Shown: positions 1 to 9,590 of the stretch, in pieces
Numbering within the stretch: position 1 is the stretch's first letter
How the letters are laid out: the number at the start of each line of letters is the position of its first letter
Made by a program: the position numbers and the translations under genes
Origin: Mustela lutreola
Taxonomy: Eukaryota; Chordata; Mammalia; Carnivora; Mustelidae
DNA length: 64,000 nt
Reading direction: 5' to 3'
NCBI RefSeq assembly: GCF_030435805.1
Contig: NC_081303.1
Span: 74,189,910-74,253,909 of the forward strand
Notes under the pieces: model-generated
Told to the model about the DNA's origin: nothing
Seen by the model: the letters and a program-made list of their open reading frames with translations, nothing else
Databases searched by the model: none

Positions 1-764
1 CCCACCCCTCTCCATCCGGAGGTAGGTTTGCGTGCAGTCACTCATCTAGGACTTGGACCTGTTGAAACTCTGCCTCGATACTTAACCTCCAGGCCCCATG
101 AGGAGAGATGTCCCCCAGGGAGCCCTGAGGGGGCTGCCGGGGAGGAGGTGGCCAGAGAGGGGTACTTAGATGGGGAGGATTTTCCATCCTGAATTGACTG
201 GGAACAGACCTGGAGTTTTGGAACCGGTTTAAACACAAAAGGGAGGAAATTAAACATCAAGAAGCTAACGTTGCTTAATGCATCTCATGATCTGGTGGCT
301 GTTGGGAGTCCCTTCTACTCGGCAGCTGGGTGCAGCCAAGGGTGTGCTCCCGGCTTTGCTCTGGGCCCTTCAGAGGCTGGAGTGGTCAGGCTGGTGGTGG
401 TGACGGGGGCAATGGGAGTGGGCGCTCCAGCCGGTCTGGCTTCTGCCACCTCCCTCCTTTCCAGCACCTGGCTCCCAGAAAGTCCCTTCTGATTGCTCTC
501 CATCATCGCTGCTGGGTCTCCATGGGGACGGAAACCAAAGGCAGGACCCCCACCGCCGCCCCCGCCCTGGAGAACTCTCCTCAGAAGGAACTGGAGGGGC
601 CAACTTTCACTTCACTCCAGAGTGGAAACATCAGCCCACAGGAGACCTCGCTGGCTCCTGGTCCCCGTCTCCCAGTTGCCTCCTCCTCCTCCTCTGGGAC
701 TCCATTTCCCATGCAGTATCAAGAGCAGCAGCCAACACACTGCTTCGGCACCGCTGAGTCTTCA
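1..764. other. Intergenic sequence, no gene recognised
   Basis: Moderately GC-rich sequence at the left edge. By synteny with human 1q22 this should lie between the 3' end of ARHGEF2 (expected off the left edge) and RXFP4. The open frames here are short, overlap on both strands and show no recognisable protein family. I see no exon, repeat or RNA gene that I can support. Confidence 0.5.
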
Positions 765-862
765 ACACCCCATTTTACAGACGAGAAAACCAGTCCAGAG
801 AAGTAAAGTGACTTAGCGAGGTCCCTCCGCTGGCTCCAGTCGGAGCTCGGATGTGAGCAGGG
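765..862 (-). repeat. MIR SINE fragment
   Basis: The stretch reading 'ccccattttacagacgag' followed by 'agtaaagtgacttagc' is the reverse complement of the conserved core of the ancient mammalian MIR element. Divergence is high, as expected for an element that predates placental radiation. Confidence 0.7.
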
Positions 863-1595
863 CTGCTGATGGCGCCGTGCATGGGACAGGCAGGGGAGCT
901 CGCGCCAGGCTCCCACTCTGCTTCCCATGTCTCCGACACACCTGTGGCCCCTCTTCTCCGCACTCCTTCCGCACCTCTCCCCTCCCCACGCCCCACCCAC
1001 ATCCTTGGCTTGACGTCTCCCGGCAAACTCTGCTTAGAGGACAGGCGGGGTTTTACATTGGGGCTGGGAGGATACCAGGGGTCCGGCAGCGTCTCACAGG
1101 GGCTCTCCGTGCAGGGGGCTCCCTTCCCAGGGAGCCTTCTCAGCTGGGGCTGCGGGCACCAGTTTCTCGTGGGCACCACTGGGACGCTCTGAGGCAGACA
1201 CAGCACCAGGGAACTAGAGATGCGGCGTTTAAGGTGAGGGTAGGGGTGTGGGGGAGGGCACTCAGAGCCAAATGTGCACTGCCCTCTGACCCGTTAGTCT
1301 AGAACCCTTGGGAAATTCTCCCAGGAGGCAAAAAAAGGGGCAAAGAATCCTTTTGTCCACACTGAACCAGAGGTGGAAGCGGGACAGAAGGTCGAGCCCG
1401 TTGTGACGACCCAGAGGCTGGCTCCGCCGCCCTCCAGCTTTCCTCTGTCCCATCCGTTCCTCCCCCGACGGAAGACCAGAGCTCTGGAGCACTCGGGCCC
1501 AGGTGACCCCCAGCCGCCTTCAGCCACACCCGCAGGCCACTGAAGACCGCCCTCCCGGGGGCAGCCCAGGCCGGCTGCATGGTTCTGCCCCCTCC
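863..1595. other. Intergenic sequence, no gene recognised
   Basis: GC-rich unique sequence lying 3' of the RXFP4 relic. Nothing beyond the relic's tail could be tied to a known gene or repeat. Overlapping frames on both strands are typical of GC-rich noncoding DNA. Confidence 0.4.
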
Positions 1596-2030
1596 CTCCA
1601 GGTGTGTCCGTTTGTCCCAGGCGGTAACCGGGGTCAGAGCCCACCCCCACCACCGCCCTGCCCAGAGCCGGCCACCCGCCGCCTGCCTCTGTCCTTCGGG
1701 GCCAGCGGTTCCACCCGGCCCTGGCCCTGGGCCACAGCCTTCCTGGCTGATTCCGGAAGGTGTCTGCCGGGCCCCATCAGGCTCCTGTCTCCAGAGACAG
1801 GACAGCCGGGGATGAGATGGTGGCTGCCCGGAAGGGGAGACTGAGAGCCGGGCCCCTGTGGCAGCACGGCCAGGAGCTCCCGGAGCACGCAGCCCAGCAG
1901 CCGGAGCACGGCCAGGTTCTCCAGCAAGCCAGCCCCCCCACAAGCCCACTGGCCAGGACGCCTGAGACCCTCAGGGCCAGGAGCTGGGCGGGCACGGCCA
2001 CGGCCACGGCTGGTGCTGAGCATACCACCT
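1596..2030 (-). pseudogene. RXFP4: RXFP4 (relaxin/INSL5 receptor) pseudogene, internally deleted
   Basis: Remnant of a single-exon class A GPCR, the receptor for INSL5. Read on the minus strand, 1995 to 1930 gives a segment ending ALRVSGVLASGLVGG, matching the start of TM1 in human RXFP4 (ALRLMVALAYGLVGA). After a one-base shift at a run of seven G, 1930 to 1860 reads AGLLENLAVLRLLG (human IGLLGNLAVLWVLS). A shift back gives GPALSLPFRAA near 1855-1820, matching the end of TM2 (LALTLPFWAA). From 1764 downward the frame reads DTFRN..RLWP and later TDTPG, matching the human C-terminal tail (GTFRDL..RLWP ... RGTPG). TM3 to TM7, roughly 200 codons, is missing between these blocks. Position and strand (upstream of and opposite to KHDC4) agree with human synteny. 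RXFP4 is known to be a pseudogene in dog and rat. The alignment was made by eye from memory of the human protein. Confidence 0.72.
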
Positions 2031-2392
2031 CCCAGGGGACGCCCCGGACCATGGGCAGCAGGGTGTGGACACTGCCGGGCGTGAGAGCTGGTGCCCTGGA
2101 GCCGCCAGGGGCTGGGGGGTGGGGGTGGGCATGGGCGCACCTGTATGCAGGAGGGGCTCTACCGGCGGGAGCGGGAGGGGCTGAGGGGGAATTCTTCGCC
2201 GTGGGGGGCAGCCCCAAGCCTCCATGCCCCGTCTGTCTGAGGGGTGAAAGCAACAGGAGCCCCCCCCTTTCCCTGACCACAGGCAGAAGCTCCCTTCTCG
2301 GCAGGAAGTGCTCCCTTGGGGCCTGGGGGCAGGGTGGGCGACATGGAGCCATGGAACCCAGATGGGTGTCTGGAGTCCCGAGCCTGCCACTC
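2031..2392. other. Intergenic sequence upstream of the RXFP4 relic
   Basis: Would contain the start codon and 5' flank of the ancestral RXFP4. No convincing match to the RXFP4 extracellular N terminus was seen beyond a weak trace up to about 2035. No repeats recognised. Confidence 0.35.
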
Positions 2393-2475
2393 ACTAAAGC
2401 CGTGTGGCTTTGATCAATGACTCCTCTGAGCCCTGGCTTTCCTGTTAAAAATTTCAGACAAAAGTCTCTGCTCCA
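2393..2475 (+). repeat. MIR SINE fragment
   Basis: Contains 'gccgtgtggctttgatcaat', then 'cctctgagccctggctttcc', the order found in the MIR core (ctgtgtgaccttgggcaagt ... ctctgagcctcagtttcc). Ends against a CAN-SINE insertion. Confidence 0.6.
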
Positions 2476-2486
2476 CAAACACGGGA

Positions 2487-2671
2487 GGGGCGCCTGGGGC
2501 TTCAGGTGAGGCGGCTGCCGTCGGCTCAGGCAGGATCTCAGAGTGTGGCGTCCGTCCAGGGTCCCGCATCTGGCTTCCTGCTCAGCGGGGAGTCCGCTGC
2601 CCCCTCCCCTTCCCGGCCGTGGCCCCCCCATACACACGCGCTCCCTCTCTAATAAATAAAGCTTTAAAAAA
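2487..2671 (+). repeat. CAN-SINE
   Basis: Head ggggcgcctggggcttcag and A-rich tail aataaataaagctttaaaa. Degraded relative to the younger copies. Confidence 0.85.
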
Positions 2672-3500
2672 TGAAATATCATGTGAGGAAAGTACTTTGT
2701 CCATTGCCATTTGCATGGAGGATCATTGCTTCAAGTTTGGGGTGTTCATTGCGGCCAGGAGCCGGGTGTCACACGGCTATCTGTTGTCACGATGCCCGGG
2801 GAAGAATGCCAACGCAAACACAGGTCACAATTCACAGCAGCAAGTGACCTTGAGGCTCCAGGCCGGGAGGGAAGGGGCAGAGGAAGCCGCGGCTTCCTGT
2901 TCTCCCCGCGCTGGGAGCACGGCCTGCGGGAGCACGGCCTGCGGGAGCACGGCCTGTGGCATGCCCTCCGCTCTGCTCCTGCTGCTGAGGGGGCAAGGGT
3001 CCTGCCAGGCCGCGTCGCCCCCCAGCCATCTCACCCTTTCCTGCTCTAGTCCGTGGAGCCCGAGGCCCGCGGCACCCCCACCCCTTCCTCTGGTCCCCAC
3101 GCTCCTGTCAGAGGTGTGGGTGCTGAGAAGCACCTCACCACACCTCATCCTGTCTGCCCATGGTCTCTGTCCCAAATGGAAAAAATGCCGCCCGGGGTCC
3201 TCCCCTTAGTGCCCACGTCCCTCCCCTTCGCAGAACGTGCTGGGACACGGCAGGAGAAGGTGGAAGGTGAGCAGATAAAAGAGAGGGACTCTCCGAGGAT
3301 CCAAAATACTCAACACCTTCCTGCCAACTGCCCACTTATTAAGAGACCTGATCTTTACCTGCCTTCGGGTGCTGGGGGAGGAGGAGGTCCTTCAGGACAA
3401 CCAACCAGCTGCGGGTTCGATGAACCCCATAGGAGAGACCCAGACTGGGCGCCCAGACGTTTCAGTCCTCCAGCAAGGGACAGGTGTGAAATGGGTGGCA
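2672..3500. other. Intergenic unique sequence with a 15-bp tandem repeat
   Basis: No gene recognised. A perfect-to-near-perfect 15-bp unit gggagcacggcctgc is repeated three times at 2913-2957. The open frames across it (for example 2619-3209) merely read through this repeat and an adjacent SINE tail. Confidence 0.45.
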
Positions 3501-3516
3501 GAAGAGGGATGCCCCA

Positions 3517-3664
3517 GGGCACCTGGGGGGCTCAGTGGGTGAAGCCTCTGCCTTCAGCTCAGGTCATGGTCTCAGGGTCCTGGGATCAAGCCCTGCATCA
3601 GGTCCTCTGTTCGGCGGGGAGCCTGCTTCTATTTTTCTCTGCCTACTTATGATCTCTGTCTATC

Positions 3665-3695
<31 letters not shown>

Positions 3696-3696
3696 C
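3517..3696 (+). repeat. CAN-SINE with target-site duplication
   Basis: Head gggcacctggggggctcag, tail with a long A run. Flanked by gaagagggatgcccca (3501-3516) and a near copy ending gagatgcccca (3703-3719), marking insertion by target-primed reverse transcription. Confidence 0.92.
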
Positions 3697-4000
3697 AGAA
3701 GAAGAGGAGAGATGCCCCATCCCAGTGCAGGGGAACCCCCCAGGCTACCTCCTGGCCTCAGGGGCTGCTCCTGAGTGCCCCACGTCCGTCTGTCTGTCTG
3801 TCAGGGCTGTGCGTCTTCTTCCAGTCCACCCCGCACCATCTTGCCTGTCTGGCCATGAGGATGTCTGTCAAATCAGACACTGGGGCAGGATCCCAGCTTC
3901 CTGCTATCCGTGTGAAACGTAGGTCCTCTGATTGTTGGCTTCTGTTAGCGGTGTCCATTTCTAATCAGAGTCCTTTCCTTGGTCTGAAACCAGCAGCGTG

Positions 4001-4196
4001 GGGCGCCTGGGTGGCTCAGTGGGTTAAAGCCTCTGCCTTCGGCTCAGGTCATGATCCCAGGGTCCTGGGATCGAGCCCCGCTGCTCAGCGGGGAGCCTGC
4101 TTCCCTTCCTCTCTCTCTGCTTGCCTCTCTGCCTACTTGTGTCTACTACTACTGTCTGTCCAATGGATAAATAAAAATCTTAAAAAAAAAAAAAAA
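4001..4196 (+). repeat. CAN-SINE with target-site duplication
   Basis: Young-looking copy with head gggcgcctgggtggctcag. Flanked by tgaaaccagcagcgtg (ending 4000) and tgaaaccagccgcgtg (4197-4212), which differ by one base. Confidence 0.93.
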
Positions 4197-4309
4197 TGAA
4201 ACCAGCCGCGTGCCCGGTTACGTAGAGAGGTGATGCCCCTGGCTGGCTTGTCTGAGAATTCCGCTGGGGAGCCTTCTCTGTTGCTACCAGTTTGTTGGTT
4301 GGGGTGTGC

Positions 4310-4425
4310 ATTCATTCATCCATCGACGAACCGCAGCGACTCCTGACCCCTCGCTACGTGCCAGGCCCTGTGCCAGATGCTGGGGAGACAGAAACGGCCG
4401 TATGGTCTTCTCCTCATGAAGTATG
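4310..4425 (-). repeat. L2 LINE 3' fragment
   Basis: Reads 'ttcattcatccatcgacg' then 'ctacgtgccaggccctgtgc' and 'agatgctggggagacaga', the reverse complement of the conserved L2 3' end. Confidence 0.7.
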
Positions 4426-4590
4426 ATACACGTTTTGAGAAGGCTGGGGTCTCTGTGATCATCGAGTTCAACTTCTCAGAAGGAGAGAAAGTGACTTGGC
4501 CAAGGCCACTAGGACAACGATGGCAGAGTCAAGATCCGAGATCATAGGCTCTTGGTCCTTGACTCTCTCTACAGCGTTACAAACCCTTTA
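4426..4590 (-). repeat. MIR SINE fragment
   Basis: Contains 'agtgacttggccaaggccac' and 'agtcaagatccgagatca', the reverse complement of the MIR core and flank. Confidence 0.6.
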
Positions 4591-5248
4591 GGCATTGCTT
4601 TCCCCCTTGTGTGGGCCCCAAGTGCCAGGATGTGGACAGAGGGACAGTGACGACTCCTCTCTAGACGGGCTTCGGTCACAACCGCTAGCAGAGGGGGGAA
4701 CTGGAGCTTTACCAGCCCCGTTTTTTCTCTCAGTCAGACTCTCAGGACCTGCAGTGGTAGATCATGGAGTCTGCCTTACGTGGAAAGGACTTCTAACGGC
4801 TGGACCTTCTCCTTGGTCCCCGGAATATCCATCCCTCGCTCAGCGCACGCATTCCTCCAGCACTGCCTCCCTGAGCCTGTACTCCCACGCCTGGGCAAAG
4901 AGGAATTGGGGAGGCAGGAGGGACTGAGCTCTCCCCTAACACACCCCGAGAGCAGTACGAGAAGGAAGCTTTGGGTTTGCACTCGTGGCCGAGACAGTGC
5001 TGCAGATGCTCCGGGACTACACACGGTAGGAGCAGGAGACCTGGCCCTCCTCTGGATGCCCCTGCACTCGGCCCAGCAGCCGCTCTCCGCTGCTCTGCTG
5101 TCCACTGGGACCAACTGCAGAAACTCCTGTCGTCTCGGCTCTCTCTCAACTTTGTGTTTTGGAGCAGTTTCAGACTTTACAGAAAAACCGCAACGGCAGA
5201 GAGCCATCTGTATCTTTCATTGTCCACGTTAAAATAAAACCGGCAGTC
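4591..5248. other. Intergenic unique sequence
   Basis: No recognised gene, exon or repeat. Several overlapping open frames on both strands, none with a known domain. Confidence 0.4.
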
Positions 5249-5405
5249 GGGGCGCCTCGGTGGTTAAGTGTCAGACGTCGGCTCAGGTCAGGATCCTGGG
5301 GTCCCCGGATTGAGCCTCGCATGGGGCTCTGCCCTCAGCAGGGAGTCTGCCTCCCCCTCTGCCTCTCTTCCCTGCTCTGGTTCTCTCCCTAATAAATAAA
5401 TAAAA
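5249..5405 (+). repeat. CAN-SINE, first arm of an inverted pair
   Basis: Head ggggcgcctcggtggttaag; tail taataaataaataaaat. Directly abuts a reverse-oriented fragment of the same family at 5406-5495. Confidence 0.85.
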
Positions 5406-5495
5406 TGAGAGAGATCACGAGCAGGGCGAGCGGCAGAGGGGGAAGCAGGCTCCCCCCTGAGCAGGGAGCCCAATGCGGGGCTCGATCCCAGGACC
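5406..5495 (-). repeat. CAN-SINE fragment, second arm of an inverted pair
   Basis: Begins gagagagatcacgagcaggg and runs to ctcgatcccaggacca; the tRNA-like head is missing. Lies tail to tail with the preceding copy. Confidence 0.75.
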
Positions 5496-7755
5496 AGCCT
5501 TCTCCACAGTAACTGGCTCAAGAACCAAGGCTGCAGCTCACCAACACCCAACCTCACGCCCGTGATGGTCATTAGCTCTCAGGTTGGTCCCATCAGATGG
5601 CAGCGGGGGGAAGGATTTTGATTGTGTGAAGGGCAGAGATTGCTTTCTCCTGTTGACCCGACGTGCAGAAGCGGGGGCCCCAGCGCGTGCTGGCGGACTG
5701 CCCGCGACGGCGACAGAGGCCCGTGTACGGAAAACCTTCCCGTGCAGGCAGGCAGGCGGCGAAGCACACACGGTCTCTGGGCTCCGAGCTGTAGGCGAGA
5801 ATACGTTTATTATCGCTGAAGCCCTTGCGAGTGAGGCTTTCTGTTCCTCACAGCACAAGCATCTTCATTCCAGCCAGAAGGGATGCAAGGTTGGTGAAGG
5901 TTGTATTTTAGGGCAGAAGGAAGCAGAAATGCTGGCCGAGTGCACAGCTTGCTGCTGTGAGCGGATGGAAGGGATTGCGCTCGGGCGTGATTCCTCTGAG
6001 CGAAGCGGACTGTAAAGCCGCCCCTAGAGCTTGGGGGAAGCTGGAGTTCAGGGACGGCAGGTTTTCAGAAGTGAGAGCTGAGCGGGGCACACAGGGAGCC
6101 CTCTGGCGAGCCTGGGGTGGACGACCGGCTGGCACGCTCAGCCCCGCGGCCGGGGGGCCGTGGGACTCTCAGAAGCCAGAGCCTGACTCTGCGGGGCGTC
6201 CGCTCGCAGGGGTTGTGGACGGACTCAGTGGGTTTAATATAGGTTCTGATGTCCACTTGTTACCATGGCGACAGAATACTCAAATCGGCCTTGTTGTTGC
6301 TGCTAAGTTTGTGGGGTTGTTAATTTATTTATTATTATCAGGAAGAAGTAGTCCTCTCCCTACGCGCAGCCTCTCCACCTCTGTTCCTACACGCTCCTCT
6401 CAGAGCCTGCTCTGTCCACCCGGCCCTTCCTCTGGGGTTTCCGGCAGGACCCCTTTCCTGGCAGGGAGCAGGAATCGCCTGGAGTTGCTTTGAGTGATGA
6501 AACGGGTATTGAAGGAAAGGGTGACGTCGGTGATCCTTGAGAGACCTGGATCCCTGCCTCTGCCCGGGCTGTGGGCCAGAGAGCACAGGGCCCGGGGGCA
6601 CTCTTGACTTTGGGCAGACCTGAGGGGACACGCAGGTGAGCGTCTCCGCCTGCTCTTCCCTGGGCACAGTCTAGCACAGCCCTGTCAGCCCTGACACCCC
6701 AGCACCGCGACAGCCTCGGGCAGCCACCGTTCTCTGGTTCTGACGATCCTTGCGGAAGTGGAGCATTCCAGTCCTTTGTCTAGCGTGGACCGTTGGTTTC
6801 ATCAGCTGCGGCCACCGAGACATGCAGTGAGCGAGCCTGTCCTCCCTGGAGACGTGTGGGGCAGCCCAGAAACCCAGCCAGCGTGTCCCCCTCCTGCCCG
6901 TGCAAGATGCCACCTCCACTGACATGGGCCAGGTTTTCAAAATAACCGTAAACGCTCCCCGCCCCCAACAAAGAAAAACTACCTCAAACCCAGTCTAACT
7001 TGCAGAGGTCTCGAATGACTCTGCCCTCTCTACATGCTGCCCATGCTTTTCTGGCTCTCTCGTAATCGGTTCCAGGTACTGGCCTTCGGCATCTTATGCC
7101 TTTGAGAAAACGAGCACCCAGACCTCTGATGTATGTATGAGCGGAAAACTCAAGACAGCCACGAGAAGTGTTTGTTAAATGGAAGAGAACAGAACGGGTC
7201 CTCCGATCAGAACCACGCGTCGGTCAAGCCCTCAACCTCTTTCCATGCTCCAGCTTTGTAGACAACCGCCGCGCCCGTCCTGCTGTGGGACAGCCGTGGG
7301 GGACACAGCCGTGGTGCGAGCCGTGGTGCGAGCGAGTTCCAACACCAGCTCCCTGGCTCCTTCAGGGATCCCATCCTCAGAGGTGAGGGGAGTTCCTTGG
7401 CCAGAAAATTTGATTACGTCAATTTTGCATATGGGAGAGTCTTCCTCTTATCACTGATCTTCAGATCAACCCTGGGATTGCTCCTTGATGTAAAAATTTC
7501 CTCCCATGAACTTGAGTTCCTAAAACAGTTCTTTTCGGCCATTATCTTTGTAATTGGAGGAAGAATTGCTGGGGAGGCTGTCTTGCCATGTTGCTTTGAG
7601 TCCAATGCAGGACCCCAGGCTTCAGACCCTGGGTTCTTCCAGCATTCCGAGTCCCAGAGAATGTTAGCGAGTTCCCTCTCCTTTGTACTTCTAAAGACAC
7701 CATGTTTGTTGGTTGGTTGGTTTGTGTTTTGTTTTTTAAATTTAATTTCATTTTT
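5496..7755. other. Long intergenic stretch without recognised genes
   Basis: About 2.2 kb of unique sequence between SINE clusters. No splice-bounded exon, RNA gene or family-level protein match could be supported. A short 12-bp direct repeat (gccgtggtgcga) lies near 7311-7334. Open frames are short and mutually overlapping. Confidence 0.4.
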
Positions 7756-7756
7756 A

Positions 7757-7947
7757 AATATTTTAAAAGATTGTATTTATTTGAGGGAGAGAGACTGAGA
7801 GAGAGAACATGAGAGGGAAGAATGTTAGAGGGAGAAGCAGACTCCCCGCTGAGCAGGGAGCCCAACGTGGGACTCTATTCGGGGACTCCAGAATCATGAC
7901 CTGAGCCGAAGGCAGCTGTTTAACCAACTGAGCCACCCAAGTGCCCC
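7757..7947 (-). repeat. CAN-SINE
   Basis: Reverse orientation: aaaagattgtatttatttga at the left, gagccacccaagtgcccc at the right. Confidence 0.87.
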
Positions 7948-7956
7948 AGTTTCTTT

Positions 7957-8076
7957 TATTTTAATGAAGATTTTGTTTACAACTACTCTCTACACCCAAC
8001 CTGGGCTCAAACTCATGACCCTGAACTTACGACCCAGGAGTCCTGTGCTCCTCTGGCAGAGCTGGCCACGTTCCCC
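7957..8076 (-). repeat. Older CAN-SINE subfamily copy
   Basis: Short tRNA-only type: 'ctctacacccaacctgggct' with 'gaccctgaacttacgaccca', lacking the CT-rich body of younger copies. Confidence 0.65.
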
Positions 8077-8086
8077 ATATGTTCCG

Positions 8087-8292
8087 TTTTTTTTTTTTTT
8101 TTTTTTTTAAGATTTTACTTATTTATTTGACAGAGGGAGAGAGATCACAAGCAGGCAGAGAGGCAGGCAGAGAGAGGGGGAAGCAGGCTCCCTGCTGAGC
8201 AGAGAGCCCGATGCGGGACTCGATCCCAGGACCCTGGGATCATGACCTGAGCCGAAGGCAGAGGCTCAACCCACTGAGCCACCCAGGCGCCC
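8087..8292 (-). repeat. Young CAN-SINE
   Basis: Long T run, aagattttacttatttattt, aggcaggcagagagaggggg body and gagccacccaggcgcccc. Flanked by catatgttcc and ccatgttcc, a probable target-site duplication. Confidence 0.92.
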
Positions 8293-8596
8293 CCATGTTC
8301 CTATTTCTTACTGCTGTTGTAGCCTTCTTCTTTTTTTTTTCTTCTTCTTTTTTTTAACTTTTAGTATTTTTTCTTTTGACATTATTTCAGACTTAGAAAT
8401 GGCACAGAGAATCTCTGTACACCCTTTACCCAGATTTCCCAAATGTTAACGTTGTGTTTTCACATTTACTTTGTCCTTTTCATTCTGAATATATGTATGT
8501 ATAAATTTTTTCTAAACAGTTTGAAAGTAAGTTGCAGACAAGATGTTCTTATACCTTTAAATTATTCAACGTGTTCCCTAAAAACAAGAATATTCA

Positions 8597-8763
8597 TTCT
8601 TTCTCTTTCTTTTTTTCTTTTTGACAGAGAGAGAGCATGAGCAGGGGGAGGAGCAGAGGGAAAGGCCGGCTCCCAGCTGAGCAGGGAGCCCTATGTGGGA
8701 CTCGATCCCAGGACTCTGAGATCATGACCTGACACTTCACTGAATGAGCCACCCAGGCACTGC
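8597..8763 (-). repeat. CAN-SINE inside L1, with target-site duplication
   Basis: Flanked by aaacaagaatattc at 8582-8596 and again at 8765-8778. A third copy of the same 14 bases appears at about 8803-8818 after an AAAAC-rich run, see findings. Confidence 0.9.
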
Positions 8764-9071
8764 TAAACAAGAATATTCTTAAAACAAAACAAAACAAAAC
8801 AAAAAAACAAGAATATTCTTACATAGCCATAGTATAACGACCAAAATCAACAAATTTACAATGCTACAGTAATATTATCTAATCTGGAAACTTCCTTCAG
8901 ATGTTGCTAAATGTCTATCATAGTATCTCTTGTAGCAAAAGACATCTCAGATGTGTGACATTCGCTCACCATTTCCTCATAGTCTCCTTGAGCCTGGAAC
9001 AGTTCCTCCGGTTTTGTCTTTCATGACATTTTGAAATGTTAGATATTTTTAAAGAGTAAAGGTTAGTTTGG

Positions 9072-9252
9072 TTTTTAAAGATTTGTTTATTTATTCCAGG
9101 AGGGGGATGGGCAGAGGGAGAGAGGGACTCCAAAGCAGACTCTGTGCTGAGTGTGGAGCCCGATGCGGGGCTCAATCCCACGACTCGGAGTTCATGATCT
9201 AAGCTGAAATCAAGAGTCAGACGCTCAACTGACTGAGCCACCCAGGTGCCCC
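9072..9252 (-). repeat. CAN-SINE inside L1
   Basis: Left end gtttttaaagatttgtttat, right end gagccacccaggtgcccc. Confidence 0.88.
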
Positions 9253-9590
9253 TGACGGCCAGCTGTTTTATGTGACATCCTCAACTTGGACTTGTCTATT
9301 TGCTTATGATCAGACTTGGGTTATAACGTTTTTGGCGCTGTGTTCACTTAAGAGTATTCCAACAGGAGGTGCGTGACGTCTATCGCTGGTGACATTGGCT
9401 TCCATCATTTAGTTAAGAGGGCACCTGGAAGGCTCCCCACTGGGAAGGCACCATTCTCCCTTCTGTAACTAGTACGTATCTCGCCAGGAGCTGTTCTGAG
9501 ACTGCGCAAGTCTCCTGTCCCTCCTCCAGCCTTGCCCTGGTATCTTCAGCATCCACTGATCATTCTCGTCTGACTCCATCCTTCCTGTCT

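Larger units (their letters stand above)
8340..9590 (+). repeat. Ancient L1M-type LINE region, split by two SINEs
   Basis: Blocks at 8460-8596, 8803-9070 and 9255-9590 match in order a well-known old L1 3'-region sequence: 'aagtaagttgcagacaagat', 'gtaatattatctaatctgga', 'gagcctggaacagttcctcc', 'tcatgacattttgaaatgtt' and 'catccactgatcattctcgt'. The blocks are separated by CAN-SINE copies. The strand given is the reading direction of the matching blocks. Family assignment within L1M is from memory. Confidence 0.6.

Noticed and set aside
1-1595. ARHGEF2 terminal exon
   Set aside because: Expected nearby by synteny, but no frame resembles the ARHGEF2 C terminus and in human the gene ends about 4 kb beyond RXFP4, so it is probably off the left edge.
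1777-2682. 301-codon minus-strand frame as a novel protein
   Set aside because: It joins a SINE, a MIR fragment and part of the RXFP4 relic by chance; no continuous homology.
2913-2957. CRISPR-like array
   Set aside because: Three adjacent 15-bp units without spacers in vertebrate DNA; a simple tandem repeat.
3517-4196. tRNA genes at SINE heads
   Set aside because: The box A and B-like sequences belong to tRNA-Lys-derived SINEs; no intact cloverleaf was seen.
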